Origin: Thelephora terrestris
Lineage: Eukaryota > Basidiomycota > Agaricomycetes > Thelephorales > Thelephoraceae
Length of the DNA stretch: 64,000 nt
Assembly: GCA_015956445.1 (NCBI GenBank)
Contig: WIUZ02000001.1
Span: 1,798,001 to 1,862,000 of the forward strand
Direction of reading: 5' to 3'
Position 1 is the first letter of the stretch; every line of letters begins with the position of its first letter. The position numbers and the translations under genes were made by a program. Below are positions 44,204 through 58,920 of the stretch, in pieces. Under the pieces are notes generated by a model. That model saw only the letters and a list, made by a program, of their open reading frames with translations, was not told where the DNA came from and did not search any database.

Positions 44204-46164
44204 TATCCTCTGGCGGAGCGGTTTTCCCTTCAAAATCATTGATCATGTTCTCAGAGTCCTTGCATATGTACCAACTTATTACTTTCTATCATACTGAAGT
44301 CGTACACGTCGAGTAGTCGTGCATCCCCTGTATCCCACGCAAAATTAGGCCTACCTCCCTGGAACCATTCAATAGCATATCAACGTTAACCATGCACTCA
44401 TACAGAGCCTTTGATGTTGACCACACAGATATTAAACCTATTCGGTGAGAACATGAATTTTTGGGACGTAGACAACACTCCAGCGCTTCTAGGATTTTGG
44501 ACCAGGCGAGTTTCCGGCTCCCTCCGCTCTTTCGACAGCCTCCATTTCCCTAAGACAATCGAGGGAAGTGCCTTGTTGTTGGCGATGAGTGTCTTCCAAG
44601 CAGCCCCGCCAGGTGACTTCTACTGACTTGGCTCCATTCTCCACGACGCCGCCGCCCGCCGCCCGGTGTCCGAACTTGCACTATGTACGTAGCGCCAACG
44701 ACGTCGATGCCCTTCGGTCCACTAGCACCGGTCTGTACTATGCGATCGCTCTCTCAAAATACACGGATCCGGAGGGAAGGAAGACTCGGAGATAAGTTGC
44801 ACTCAAGCAGGAGCTTTTGGGAGCGACTAAAACAAGAGGGGCTCAACGTTTACTTACTAAACGCTCGAGCACGGCGCCCCGACTCGGCGGTGAGATTTGC
44901 CCCCTCAGTCCGTCAAATAACACCGCCTGGGCGATTTACGGACGATCATATATCTTGTCGTCTCTCCCTCCTAAAAGTACAACACACTCCCATCATCCAA
45001 CACCAGCGGACCCTATGTGCTCCTACAATGAAACTCGACATCGGTGTTGTGAACTCGGTGGCCAGTCCTTTACGGGTCAATCGGAATTGCAGGTTGTTCT
45101 TGGGGGCTCGACCTTCCCCGCTTATGGGCTCCCAGGCCACTCCGAGGTCAACTTTTACTACACAAGCATGACTGTGATCCCGGAGTCTGTCTTCCGTGAG
45201 TTCAGAAGATCTCGGTTAAAGGGAGGTACCACGCGGACGGTGTGGACTGGTTCCGCCGGCTGATTCGATGATCTACAACACCGACGGGAAGTTGTGGCTC
45301 ATGCGATTCCTTGATCGTAGGAATCAACGAGGCTGGAAACGTTAAGTATCTCAACATCATTGCTCTGGAATTATGGCGGCAATGGCAAAGACTGTTCACA
45401 CTGTGTGTTTTATACCTGAGTGGGCTGTTGGTTATACTATGTTCACCACTATCTCTCCAGCAGCCGAAGGAGAACCGACAGATCAGAAGAAGAGGTGTGA
45501 CCCAAGAGTTCGAAGATGGGAAGGAAAAGGGCTTCTGTAGTCAGTGCACTGTGCCTGCAGCCCCAAAAGCCTCCGTCAAGCTACATCTCATCAATCGGTT
45601 CTGGCACAATCGAATGCTTCCGACTTGCAAACAGTACCCTGATCCATCGCGTTCATTCACCATTCAGTTGCGTATCAAGAACACGTGGTTTCCAGATGTG
45701 GGGGAGGGTCCTTACTTGCAATCAAGGGTAAGAAATAGAGCAATAGTATAGTATTAACATGTAATGTGGCGCATCATTTCATCTCGCGGTGTGAAAATGA
45801 ACGGGACGGGGTGGTGATGAGAACAACACAATAGATACGTCCAAGTATATAAGCATCCTTGATTGTGAGAGTGCGAAGTGATTGGTCGACGGAGGTGTGG
45901 GTGTAGGGTCGAACAAACGTTTACAATGTGACATGTGAGGGGTCGCGTGCCGGAGAACTCGGATAGGGATTCGTCCGAAATGGCGATTGGGAACGATTGG
46001 CATCGAGAGATGGGAATGATAAACAAGAAAGGCAACAAGTCACCGTGCGGCGTTGGTCATATCAACAGGACTGATCTGCGAAGAGCAGCGCAAAAGAGTC
46101 CAGGGATGATTATCGGGTCCAAGATGGGCAAGCCCAGGACCGCTCGTTAGGTGCTAGCGTTTCC
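44204..46164. other. Gene-poor stretch with unresolved plus-strand ORFs
   Basis: Plus-strand ORFs at 44411-44626, 44589-44795, 44817-45263 and 45311-45751 overlap or abut in different frames. Some have protein-like composition (for example ELQVVLGGSTFPAYGLPGH). They may be remnants of a decayed gene or exons of one I could not assemble. I see no recognised domain. Confidence 0.35.
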
Positions 46165-48311
46165 TCACGAAAGTCCAACACTTTCCATGTACGAACGAAC
46201 GATCGCTTCGCCAACGACTGCGAGAATGGACCGAGTCGCTTGCACATCCTACAAGTCTATCAACGCCGAGATCGAGGGAAAGTTGACGCATCAGACATAC
46301 CAGCATAGATGTGAAGTGCTGGGTAAAGCGCTATTAGTTCTCGGTTCCCCGTCGTAAAATTCAAGCGCTGATGGCCAAAACAGACTTACCACATAGATTG
46401 ATCGCTTACCCACGTCTTTTCGCCGGTGCACCTGGAGGAAATGTGCTCGGAAATACTCAGAGGCTTCTTCGTATGTATTTGGTCGGTCGCCGTATGATGT
46501 GATGCTGTCGCGCTTAAATTGGCTTGCGACCAGTCACTGATGGATGCAGCTGAACTCACTATTTCCTGACTTTGATTCCGTTGATCAGCTTTTCTCTCAG
46601 GAGATCAGTCTGGGCGCTTTGCCGATTAGCGACCGTTTGGCTAGGAAAAAATGTGCCTGACCTTGTTCAACATCAAGACGAGATGCGCCTTTTTGAGGAG
46701 CAGGTTCGAGCAAACCATAGTCCACAATTGTAGCGAATCATCGATTCTATTCGTCCTCGGGTCCTCCTCTAAGTACTGCGGCGGAGAAAAGTAAGCGTCA
46801 GTGGAGTCGGAACAGGCAGCCGAAATGAAGCATGTGTCGCTGACCTGATCAAAAGCGCTGATTGGGGCAAGGAAGATGATGGCGGTAGCTATCGAGAATG
46901 AATAACGTGAGAAAAGCGGTGCTCCCGAGAGATTGTATTGCGGTCGTTGCAGCATACCATCGTCGAAATAAGAGACCCAAGCATGTCGCTAGCACGAGAA
47001 ACCGACGGTTAGAACAGTTTTGGGGCACTTTTACGCAAGGAAACGCACTTGGCCGCGCTAGAAAAGTTGAGACATCGATCGGAACGGTGGTGTCAACTGA
47101 TGAAACAGTCCATGTGAGCAAAGGTAGCGCGTACCGCTCCGCCAACATCATACAACAACCAGTTCATGGTTTGGCCGCTAACGCTTATCTCGAACGAATG
47201 CTCCGATACCCCAAGGGTCTGTATCCTTACGTTTAAGATGTCCTCTGGGGAGATGTAAGTGGACAACGACTAAGGTTCCGGCTGACGTGATATTACCTGT
47301 CGTGGGAACATAGTTTGATACAGCAATACGTGAAACATTGTTCAAGAAGCTAGCAGGAAGTGGGTCAGAAGGTAGATGTGGTAGCTGGGAATCCGGCTTA
47401 CTATGCGGCCGATTCCTGGAGGACGATTTTCCGCAATTTAATGAGTTTCTTGACAGCAGGGTGGTTCCAAAGTCGAGTAACATCATCTTGGACCATGGAT
47501 AGGGCTTTGATAGCGAGTTGGCTGGTCTCGGGCGTGTGGTCAACGTAAGTGTTGTCCGCGACGGCTCTAGCACGCATGCTAGATACGAGAGACTGCCATC
47601 CGGCTCTCACAAAACCCGAACGCCCACGGGGAATCATAGCACCCCCAACGAGATCCGAGGACAATGATTCCTCGATAGCGGTGAGAGGCACCAACTTGGT
47701 CCTGACGTGAGAAAGATCGACTTTCCATTTTGCTAGTTGCAACTCTGATATCGAGGAGCCAAGTAGCGATGAGGAGGACGAGGAGGGTGAAACGTCGTTG
47801 CTCGATGAAGAGGTTTGTGTGTGAGAGAACTCAAACTCGAGTTCTTCGAGGATTGTCCGGAGGGCTTGAATGATATTGAGCAGGACAATGGGTCGCCACG
47901 TAGGTCGTTCTCGTTCTAGGGTCTTGGCAGCGTAGTGCAGTTGAAATTGTTTTTGGAGCGTTGACTTTCCGCTCTCGGCTTGACCGAGCTGAGATCGGCG
48001 TGTGTGCCACAGTTGGGAAACCCGAGAAAGGCCCGGGACTTACAAGCATGACTGGAACCACAGCACGATCAGCAAGACAGACGAAAGAGAGGGTTGTGTG
48101 TCTGTGCGCACCTTTGACCTCTCTAATCTTTCTTCGTCGTATCCTGTCTGCCTCCTTCTGCAAGAGGGTGTCAGACCGTCCACAGACAGAGCAGTTACAG
48201 TAGACGCACACTAAGCTCTTCATCAATTTGCTTGGAGACCTTTTCAGCCTCTGCGGAATGTTGTACGGGGGCGTTGAAGAGCTCTTGCTCTGAACGGGGT
48301 CTGCGGGCCAT
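46165..48311 (-). CDS. Divergent heterotrimeric G-protein alpha subunit
   Basis: This is a GTP-binding signalling subunit. The start at 48311 gives MARRPRSEQELFNAP, which lacks Gly2, the usual myristoylation site. G1 is GQAESGKST in MLVGQAESGKSTLQKQF. The helical domain carries Ser-rich (SSSSNDVSPSSSSS) and basic insertions. Switch I is YVPTTEDILNVRIQTLG, keeping Thr for magnesium. G3/switch II reads YDVGGARGQRHAW, where canonical members have DVGGQRxERKKW. G4 is NKTD (LMLNK joined to TDLLREKL). Then come FRAHFLQVHRR and HFTSMLDVQATRS in place of the usual TCAT motif. The protein ends SYMESVGLS at 46165. The RGQ residues come from a 9-nt exon (47049-47057) and the next exon is 31 nt (46958-46988). 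This subclass is expanded in basidiomycetes and its receptors are not known. Confidence 0.9.
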
Positions 48312-48663
48312 GGGGTATCAGGTAGCAGTCTTGGACCGGCAGCGGCAGTCACGATGGCTGATTGCTCTCTCATTTATCCGTGACGAATGTAGCGCCGAGT
48401 CACGGTCACACCCTTGGTGGATTCCCACCCAAGTGAAGATTCCCACGGGTGATATCCACCGGGCCGCCCGAGAAGGTATTCGCCGTCTGCGTCGGAGGGA
48501 GAACTCAGCATTCGCAGAGAACGCCGTGAGTCTACCTCGGCTGCGTGGACGGGAGAGATTTAAGGTGCCGGGCTGTTCGGTGTCTAGTAAGCACATGTCC
48601 GATCATTTCCAAATAAGGAAGCAAGATACGGGATGAGTGAAAACTCTTTGATCCCGTCCAACG
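48312..48663. promoter_or_regulatory. Shared promoter region of G-alpha and NOG1
   Basis: These 352 bp separate two divergent start codons and must contain both transcription starts. I see no clear TATA box or repeat. Confidence 0.5.
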
Positions 48664-51035
48664 ATGTCGACCAGCGGGCTCAAGGCCATTGCCCCCGTCC
48701 CCACCGCAAATGACTTCCTCGACATTGTCCTCTCGAAGACTCAACGGAAAACCCCTACGGTACGAATAAAAATATTACCGGCAATCTCCAAGGCTGATAC
48801 ACATACCGTGAACAGGTTATCCACAGAAACTTTCAAATAAGTCGTATACGAAAGTTTTATATGCGCAAGGTCAAGTTCACTCAAGACAGCTTTGACGAAA
48901 AACTTGGTGCCATCTTAACTGAGTTTCCAATGCTCGATGTGCGTTCACCAATTCGCTTTCAATATTTTGCACGTTGATCGTAAGTTCTTGTGTGGGAACT
49001 AGGATCTTCACCCCTTCTTGTCCTCTCTCGTCAATGTCCTATACGACAAGAATCACTACAAACTCGCTCTCGGTCAGCTCCGTACTGCACGCCACTTGAT
49101 CGATTCCGTTGCAAAGGACTATGTCAGGCTCCTGAAATTTGGTGACAGTCTCTACCGTTGCAAACAGCTCAAGCGCGCTGCTCTTGGCCGGTACGTCTTC
49201 AAGTTTCATTAATTAGTGTGTTTCACTAATCTCCGGCCTATCCAAGTATGGCAACGATTATGAGACGGCAAAAGGATCCACTCGCTTACCTTGAGCAGGT
49301 CCGGCAACACATGTCCCGTTTACCCGCAATTGACCCCAACACCCGGACATTGCTCATCTGCGGATATCCTAACGTCGGAAAATCCTCCTTCATCAACAAG
49401 GTCACACGTGCTGATGTAGACGTGCAACCGTACGCGTTTACCACCAAGTCTCTCTTCGTCGGTCACCTCGACTACAAGTATCTGCGATGGCAAGTCATCG
49501 ATACCCCTGGAGTGCTCGATCATCCTCTCGAGGAGATGAACACGATTGAGATGCAGAGCATCACTGCTCTCGCGCATCTTAAAAGCTGTGTGCTGTATTT
49601 CATGGACCTCAGTGAACAGTGTGGTTACTCGGTCGAAGCCCAATGCAAGCTCTTCCATTCGATTAAACCCCTCTTTTCCAACAAACCGACCGTGCTCGTT
49701 ATCAACAAAGTCGATGTCATGCGCCTTGACGATCTATCCCCCGAAAACCGCGTTCTCGTCGACGAGATCATTAACAAGGATGGCGTAATCTGCATCCAGG
49801 TCTCCTGTCATACCGAAGAAGGCGTTATGGAACTCAAGACAAAGGCTTGTGATGCGTTATTGGCTCACAGGGTCGGGAACAAAGTCAAGGGCACCAAAAT
49901 AAATTCGGTCATCAACAGAATTCACGTCGCCCAGCCGAGAGCCCGAGATGACGTTCCTCGCCAGCCGTTCATTCCCGAAGCTGTCAAGGTGAGGCTTGAG
50001 CAGAAACAGGCTGGCGTGAAGCAGAGACTCGAACGGGATATCGAGGCTGAAGAAGGTGGTGCAGGTGTTTATAACATCAATCTAAAGAGTAAGTCATCAC
50101 GCGCCGCTTCTTAAATCCCGATAACCAACGAACGTCGCAGAGAATTACATGTTAGAGAACCCAGAGTGGAAGTTCGATACAATCCCTGAAATCATGGACG
50201 GCAAAAACATCGCTGACTTCATCGACCCCGATATCGAGGAGAAGCTGGAGGCTTTGGAACGCGAAGAGGAGAAACTTGTCGCGGAAGGGTTCTACGCCAG
50301 CGAGGAAGAGATGGTAAGCTCACATTTGCATCTCGCCAAGCCTTGGATCCCTGGGACAGGGCGCACTCACGACGAACGACAGATCGATTCTGACGAAGAA
50401 CGAGAAGCCGCTGAATTCCAAGATGGTCTGGAAAAGAAGATGATCTCCCAAGCGACCAAGAAGTCGATGAAACATAATGCTCGAATGCCGCGAACCGCTG
50501 GATTGAAAACTCTATCCGAGCTTTCGACTTCAATGAAGAAGGCTGGGTTGGATCCAAGTAAGATCGAGCAGCGTGCGGCGTTGATTGCGAAAGCGAGAGG
50601 GTTGAAGAGGAAGAGGGACGGGGACGAAGAGATGGATGTTGACGGGGAGGGAGGGAGTGAAGGAGAGGAAGGTGGTGATTGGATGGACGTGGATGAGGAT
50701 GGGGACAGGGACGAAGGAAAGTCACCGCCAAAGAGGAGGAAGAGCAACACCGGAACCGCAGTCGCCTCCACAGGGAAACATGCTCCGAGGACGAACAGAC
50801 AAACTGCTGGGTTGCGGGACCATACTCAGGTCTCGAAAGCGGTCAAACTTCGGAATCTTGGACAGAGAGAACGGAACATGCACGCAAAAGCGGGAGAGAG
50901 CGACAGGGCTATCAAAGTCAAGATGGTAAGTTTTCATGATCAGAAAAGAGAGGAGAGATTGCTCATTGTGACTGTCTGTAGCCGAAGCACTTGTTTTCTG
51001 GCAAACGGAAATCAGGAAAGACTCAGAGGCGGTGA
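48664..51035 (+). CDS. NOG1: Nucleolar GTP-binding protein NOG1
   Basis: NOG1 is an essential GTPase of 60S ribosomal subunit assembly in the nucleolus. The start at 48664 gives [18 protein letters not shown], followed by the conserved [13 protein letters not shown] and, after an intron, [19 protein letters not shown]. The GTPase domain has G1 [11 protein letters not shown]3 [12 protein letters not shown], and G4 [11 protein letters not shown]. The NOG1-specific part follows ([54 protein letters not shown]). The C-terminus is acidic then basic ([33 protein letters not shown]) and ends [17 protein letters not shown] after a last intron with donor GTAAGT. Six or more small introns are present. 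The match along the whole length is strong. Confidence 0.96.
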
Positions 51036-52067
51036 AGGGTTTCCGAGTCGTACCCTCCCCCCCGACTGCGTCCTCTCCAAAAGCTCTCGTCTCCCATCTA
51101 CCCTCGTCGTTGTCTGTTGTCTGTACTCCTTCTTTACGCGCACACGTGCGGCCCACTGGGCGCCGCCAGATCGTCTCAAAACTTACCCGTACCATTTCTG
51201 TGTATGTGGGATCCATATCGCAGGACCTGCCATGCGTAGGTAAAGACGTATAGATGTATAAGTCGTATAATCATACACCAGGTATCTATAAAGGGTCCAT
51301 GACCGCCATTTCCTGATGTCGAACACAGCGAGTCGATGGATAGAGAAAGGGCGTGTCATCAAGTCGGCGGTTAAGTCAACGACAACCGAAAGTCCGACCC
51401 AAAGAAACTGATATTAAGGGTAGACTGAAGTGGGAGGGTAAGGGAGGTTGCCAAAAGAAGAGGGGTAGGACGTTCATGGAAGGTGGTTTAGGGCAATGGT
51501 GGTGAAAAGTTGATGCACGTCCTGTGGCGTACCTCATCACCCCATCCCAAACCAAAGAGGAAGGCGTAAAAATGGAAGGGAAGAGCGTGTACGTGCTGGG
51601 AAGATAATCTAAAGAAATGGGGATCACAAGGAATAACAGAAAGAAATTAAGGTACAACCCCGTCGCCGGCCCTAATCGACATGCTGCCAACTGAGATTTG
51701 TACCTGACGCGATCCAGACCGCGTGAGGGAGAGCCAAACATCAAAGGCAGACTTCAAGCCGATCCAGAGGGCGGAGAGGAGCAAGAAAAAGATCAAAGAG
51801 GAAGAAAATATCGAACAACCAGAAAACACAGGGGAGGAGCCGGGGCGCAAAAAGGTCTAAAACCAAAGGGGGCGGAGAGATAAACAAGGGGCCCGAAGAT
51901 ATACAGTAGGAAGAGAATGAAGTTGATAGGTTATGTGTAAAGGGCCGAAAAGGCGACCAAACGGATATAGTGTAGGTAGACGTCGTCCGTGAGATGCGGA
52001 AGCGAAGCCGGGCCAGCAGGCGGACGGGAGACAACGGAAGAGATGCGCTTCGAGATGCGCGAATAAT
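51036..52067. other. Intergenic region between convergent genes
   Basis: These are the 3' flanks of NOG1 (+) and aminopeptidase P (-). ORFs here are short and lack domain features. The stretch 51720-51880 is purine-rich on the plus strand, typical of a UTR or spacer. Confidence 0.5.
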
Positions 52068-54832
52068 CTACCAGTCGATAGTGATACCTCCGGGGCCAGG
52101 GGGAGCAATACCAAGACCGCGTTCGGCTTCACGCTTGAGCCATCTCAGCGCCCTCTTGTCATCTCGCAAGTAGGGCTCAAGCTTCTCCAAGCATCGACGA
52201 TTGTGGTCCTTGACCCACTGCTTATCGTCTTTACTGAGCACACCGTCCTTGATCATCTTGGTTTGAATGGGGACGCAGGTGAGTCGCTCGAAGCCAAGCC
52301 AACAATCGCCGTTGTATTCGTGTTTGGTCTTGACTCGGCGTACGGCGAGAGCGGATTCGATACGGATACCCCATTGTCCTGGAAGGTCTAGAGATAAAGT
52401 TCAGTGACCGCATCGAAAAAGGCTGTGAGAAGGGGGACACTCACAATAACCTGGTTCGTTCGTGATTACATGCCCGGGCACAAGAGTGATATTACTTGAG
52501 AATGAGTGCGGACCCTCATGGACGTTCAAGAACGACCCTACGCCATGCCCGGTTCCGTGTCCGTAGTCCATACCATCCTGCCACAGCGCCTTTCTGGCAA
52601 GAACGTCCAGCTGCTGGCCGCTGGTGCCCTCGGGGAAGATCGCGCTGTCGATCGCAATGTGCCCCTGGAGAACTCGGGTATATGCCTCACATTGGTCATC
52701 AGCAGGGCGACCAAAGATCCAAGTTCTAGTGGTATCACAAGTCCCGTCCTTGTACTGTCCTCCAGAGTCGTTTAGGTATGGTGAGTTGCGATCGATCATA
52801 GCGGCGGACGATTTTGTAGGTGAATAATGAGGGAGAGCGGCGTTGGGACCGGAAGCAGAGATATTTTCGTAGGCCAATCCCATAAAATGCTTGTTCATCC
52901 TCCTGTATTCAGTAAGGCGGAAGGCAGCCTCGTACTCAGTGATCTCGTATCCCTTGGCAAGCTTGTCTTCCAGCCAAGCAAGGAACTTGACGAATGAGGC
53001 GCCATCCCTGAGGTAGGCCCTTCGCATTCCGTCAATCTCTACGTCATTCTTGATGGCCTTCATGGAGTTGACGTGGGAAGGCATTACGGTGTATCGGAAG
53101 TGGGTGAGCATGAGGGCAACCGCGTATGATGTCTCGGGGGCGATAATGACCTTGGGAAACCGGGGCTTGAGGACACGCGACGTAAGAAATGAACCGGAAA
53201 ACACACCTTGCCCTCGCCCCATTCGCGTTTTCTCAAGTAACTCCAAATATCGTTGTACTCCCTCGTTTCGACTCCAACAACTTTGAGGTAATCTTCGACG
53301 TCATCGGTGAGCTTGACGGGATCCATGAACAGGATTGCCTTGTCGAGGGTGACCACAAGATAAGACTGAAACACGGGGTTGAAGGGGATGTCTTGGCCAC
53401 GAAGATTGAGGACGTAGGCTACCGAACTGTGAGTTCCCGCCCTGGAGTGAACTGCTGGTGTCACTTACCGATAGCATCCAAGGCAGTGATCAGAGTGGCA
53501 ACATGATATTTGTCAGGAGTGGGGTCAGATTTTGAGTAAGAGGACGTGGTAGGAGGTGTATCCCGGATAAGGGTCCTAATGTCAGCCAACTTCTCTGTGG
53601 TAGACCTCCCAGTAAACTCCTTGGGGTGGACAAAAATGGGCTCTTTGGATCTCGAGGGCTTGTCTCTCCAGACGAGATCGACCAGGTTCTGAGGAGGATA
53701 AACGAGCTTGCAGCCCTTTGGGGTAAGCAGGTTGTTGAGCTCAGTAGCCTTGGAATAGGAAATCATGCGAGCGTCTACACCGATTCGAGCGCCCTTGGCA
53801 CGATCGACAAGCCACTCGACCCAGTCCTTGGGGCCATCTGGGTGACCGGCTTGAATGGGGAGCCAATTAGAGTCGACCTGGTTTGCGGCCTGCACCCAGT
53901 ACCTCGAGTCGGTGAGGAGGTAGGCTGCGGTTTTTGAGACGATCACTTGACCAGCGGTCCCGTTGAATCTGGAAAAAACGGATGAATAAAACACGTGACG
54001 TTCATGGAGGTGAAACTTACCCTGAAATCCACTCTCTTCGCTTGTCGCAGGCTGCCACGTACTCTGATCCATGCGCATCCTCGCTAGGAACAATGCTGGA
54101 AATCGATTAGCTAGTGAACCTTTCTTGGGAATGGGAGAAGATGACGCACTAGTAGTCAAGATTATCTTTGGCCATCTGCTTCCGGAGATCATCCAGCCTG
54201 GGGGCGGTATCAACCTTTTCCCTGACGGATTCTACGTCATTGATCTTGCGTTCGAGGGCAGAACCGACAAGTGTTGAAGAGGAGTCGTTTCCATAGAGTC
54301 CAGGCCGGTTCATTGACCTTGAGACATTGGACCTGGAAGACACCTGACGGGAAACATTGGGCCGATCAGGGGAACCGAGCGGAGGGGTTTTTGCGCCGAG
54401 AGAATCGGTGGAGGATGATGAACCTGCAGAATCTTTCCTGATCATGCTTGCAGCAGAGTGTTTTTCAGGATCTTTCTCTTTGCCTGCACCCCAACCATAT
54501 CCCCGCCTCTTCGAGTCAGAGCGCCTGGGCGTGGTGGGAGAGGGTTCTTTGACAGGAAGAGGGACGTCGTAGGATTCAGAGTCCTCGGAGATGACACCGG
54601 ACTTGGCTAGGGAGGTCTTCGAGTTGAAGGTGGAGGTAGGAGAGTAGGAATCCTGATGCCTGAGATCGTTATTTGAGCCGTTCCGAGAGTCTGGGAAAGA
54701 GCCATAAGAGTGATGGCTGTATGAGCCCTTTTCGGAGTGGGCGAGAGCGGTGACACGCTTGGGTTTCTTGCTACGGAAAGGAAGGCAAAGGGGCGGAGGC
54801 GGTGGGGGTGGAGGTGGTGGTGCGGGGGACAT
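52068..54832 (-). CDS. Xaa-Pro aminopeptidase (aminopeptidase P, M24B) with long N-terminal extension
   Basis: The enzyme removes N-terminal residues next to proline, using two manganese ions in a pita-bread fold. The core begins at about residue 205, RLDDLRKQMAKDNLDY, and continues after an intron with YIVPSEDAHGSEY and ISGFNGTAGQ. Metal ligands are visible in DSGGQYKDGTCDTTRTW (two Asp), HGTGHGVGSFLNVHEGP (His), TNEPGYCE (Glu) and GIRIES (Glu). The C-terminus ends GPGGITIDW. Before the core lies an extension of about 200 residues starting MSPAPPPPPPPPPP with a basic patch (RSKKPKRV), then a Ser-rich disordered part; canonical cytosolic forms begin close to the RLDDLR block. The extension is in frame and has no nearby replacement ATG, so it is probably real, but its role is unknown. 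Confidence 0.93.
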
Positions 54833-55369
54833 GGTAGTTGAGAACCAAGCAGTTGAGGGTTAGAAAGAGGGAAGGGGATTGAGGTAGGCCAAAAATCGGT
54901 GGCTTTTGCCGAGAGCTGAGTCAGCGAACGTCAGGGAGGACAACTGAGAGCCGTTGCGTGGCCGGGAGAGAGCGGAAGGTGGATGGAAAGCACGGGAAGG
55001 ACCTAGAGCCTAGAGGACACGAGTGGGCGTGAGGGACATGCGCAGACGACCAGAAGCCGAATTAGGGAGTCTCACGAGAAATTGATTCCGACACGTGTAC
55101 TTCCTTATTTGGATATCCTCTTTGACAGCGCCTGGAACCGCGGGAAGGTGAGGGAAAGAGGCGATTTGTTACAAAAAGGTGATCAGGCCCACCTGATCTA
55201 TATACCAGCAGATTATCCCTTTCTCTTCCCGGATATCCCCCTTTTCTCGGTCCGATTATCCTTGGATACTCAGTACATAATCCCCGGTTTTGGCTTAACA
55301 AAGAGAAGGCGGGCGACCTGCAATCTCGATCACCGGTGCGGCTCATCTCGAAGCCCACAACACGATCCA
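54833..55369. promoter_or_regulatory. Shared promoter region of aminopeptidase P and DAD4
   Basis: These 537 bp lie between divergent start codons. Apart from purine-rich runs I see no specific motif. Confidence 0.45.
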
Positions 55370-55886
55370 ATGGAAAATCCCCACAACGAGAGACAAGCGA
55401 TCCTCCTCCAGCGCATCGTAAAGAGCGTCGTGCGTCCACGTTCCTAGTTCCCCACCCCCCATACAGATCATTGATATCGCACAGACTAAATGCAACGATA
55501 TATTCCAAGAGCTCAACCAATGCCTCGAGGTCGGTGTCTCTCCCACCTCTTCCACTTCACCTCCATTCTGATCTTGAACCTAAACACCCCCATCTAATCC
55601 CAAACGTAATCCCACACGATTCTACTCAAAATCCCCATACACCTTTTTTTTAATGGAATAACAACTCCGACTGTTCGGAACCTTGCCTCGTACACGTGTT
55701 CTTCCTCAGGAAATCGTCCAAGCGAATGAAGAGATTAGATTGGGAGCGGATCTCGCTTCCAAGTACAGGAAAAACGCCCAATTTAACATTGAAGCCTTAC
55801 GCGCCAGCGGTGCCCTTCCACCAGACCCCCAGAGCGGTGATAGCCACGGTGGCCCAACTCCTACACCCGATGATCCTCAGCCCTAG
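55370..55886 (+). CDS. DAD4: DASH complex subunit Dad4
   Basis: Dad4 is a small subunit of the DASH/DAM1 ring that couples kinetochores to spindle microtubules. Three exons, 55370-55426, 55485-55529 and 55710-55883 plus stop, encode 92 residues. Exon 1 reads MENPHNERQAILLQRIVKS, closely matching the Dad4 start. Exon 2 (15 codons) reads TKCNDIFQELNQCLE. Exon 3 begins EIVQANEEIRLG and holds ASKYRKNAQFNIEALRASG, the conserved end. A Pro-rich tail of about 17 residues extends past the usual length of about 72. Both donors start GTC (GTCGTG and GTCGGT), weak but workable. The introns are 58 and 180 nt. Reading each exon alone hides the gene; the joined pattern is convincing. Confidence 0.85.
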
Positions 55887-56258
55887 ATTCCTACGAGCGA
55901 TCCGTATACCTACCAGCTTTGTACCGTAAGGTGGCGTTCATGTGTGATACTCGCGTTCGTACCAAATCAATTAAATCCTGGGCTTCTAGCTCGGCGACAA
56001 CCGCACACATTAAGCGCGGCATCGTCCCGTCTCGTATCGGACACGAAATAGACCTTGTGATATTCAAATCTCACCAATTTACTCATCTCGCCTATCCCAG
56101 TGAAGAGAAGAGAGGGCGCGAGCTTCATTTCATTTCTGACTATTCTAAGAGCGGTAGGGAATCCTGTGTTTTATGCATTAATGGCCCACTCAATCGTCGA
56201 CTCCATAAGAAATTGCCGTTCGGACCACCGGATCCTGGTAGGGGAAGCAACTGTCATA
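55887..56258. other. Intergenic region between convergent genes
   Basis: These 372 bp are the 3' flanks of DAD4 and the lysyl-tRNA synthetase gene. No further feature was seen. Confidence 0.5.
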
Positions 56259-58540
<2,282 letters not shown>

Positions 58541-58920
58541 TGTTCTGATGAAGGGAGGAAAAGAGGGGTGATTTTTTGATAGTAGGGGAGATCTAATCGA
58601 GGGTGATAGCGTCCTGAAGAAGGATGCCCTGTACATATACCTCAAAGGACCAATCACCTCCCTTGCACCAGGCCCTTGCTTGATTATGTAACACCCAAAA
58701 AATACCCTTTCAGCCAACCTGATCTGGACTCGGGATCTTCCGAAACTCAGCCAAACTCCGACGACGTGTCTCCATACGTGCCTCTCGTCCAAGGAGGGTT
58801 ATATAAGCCCGCCGACACAGTCAACCTCCGTCCGCACACGCCACTATCCTCTTATCCTTGTACCACAACAAGCGAGTTACTTTCGGATAACGCACCCTCC
58901 ACAAACCTGCATCAACGACC
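58541..58920. promoter_or_regulatory. Shared promoter region of LysRS and the RBR ligase
   Basis: These 380 bp lie between divergent start codons at 58540 and 58921. The part next to the ligase start includes pyrimidine-rich sequence. No specific binding site can be named. Confidence 0.5.

Noticed and set aside
55683-55886. A stand-alone 67-residue ORF
   Set aside because: It begins at TTG and its useful part is the third exon of DAD4.
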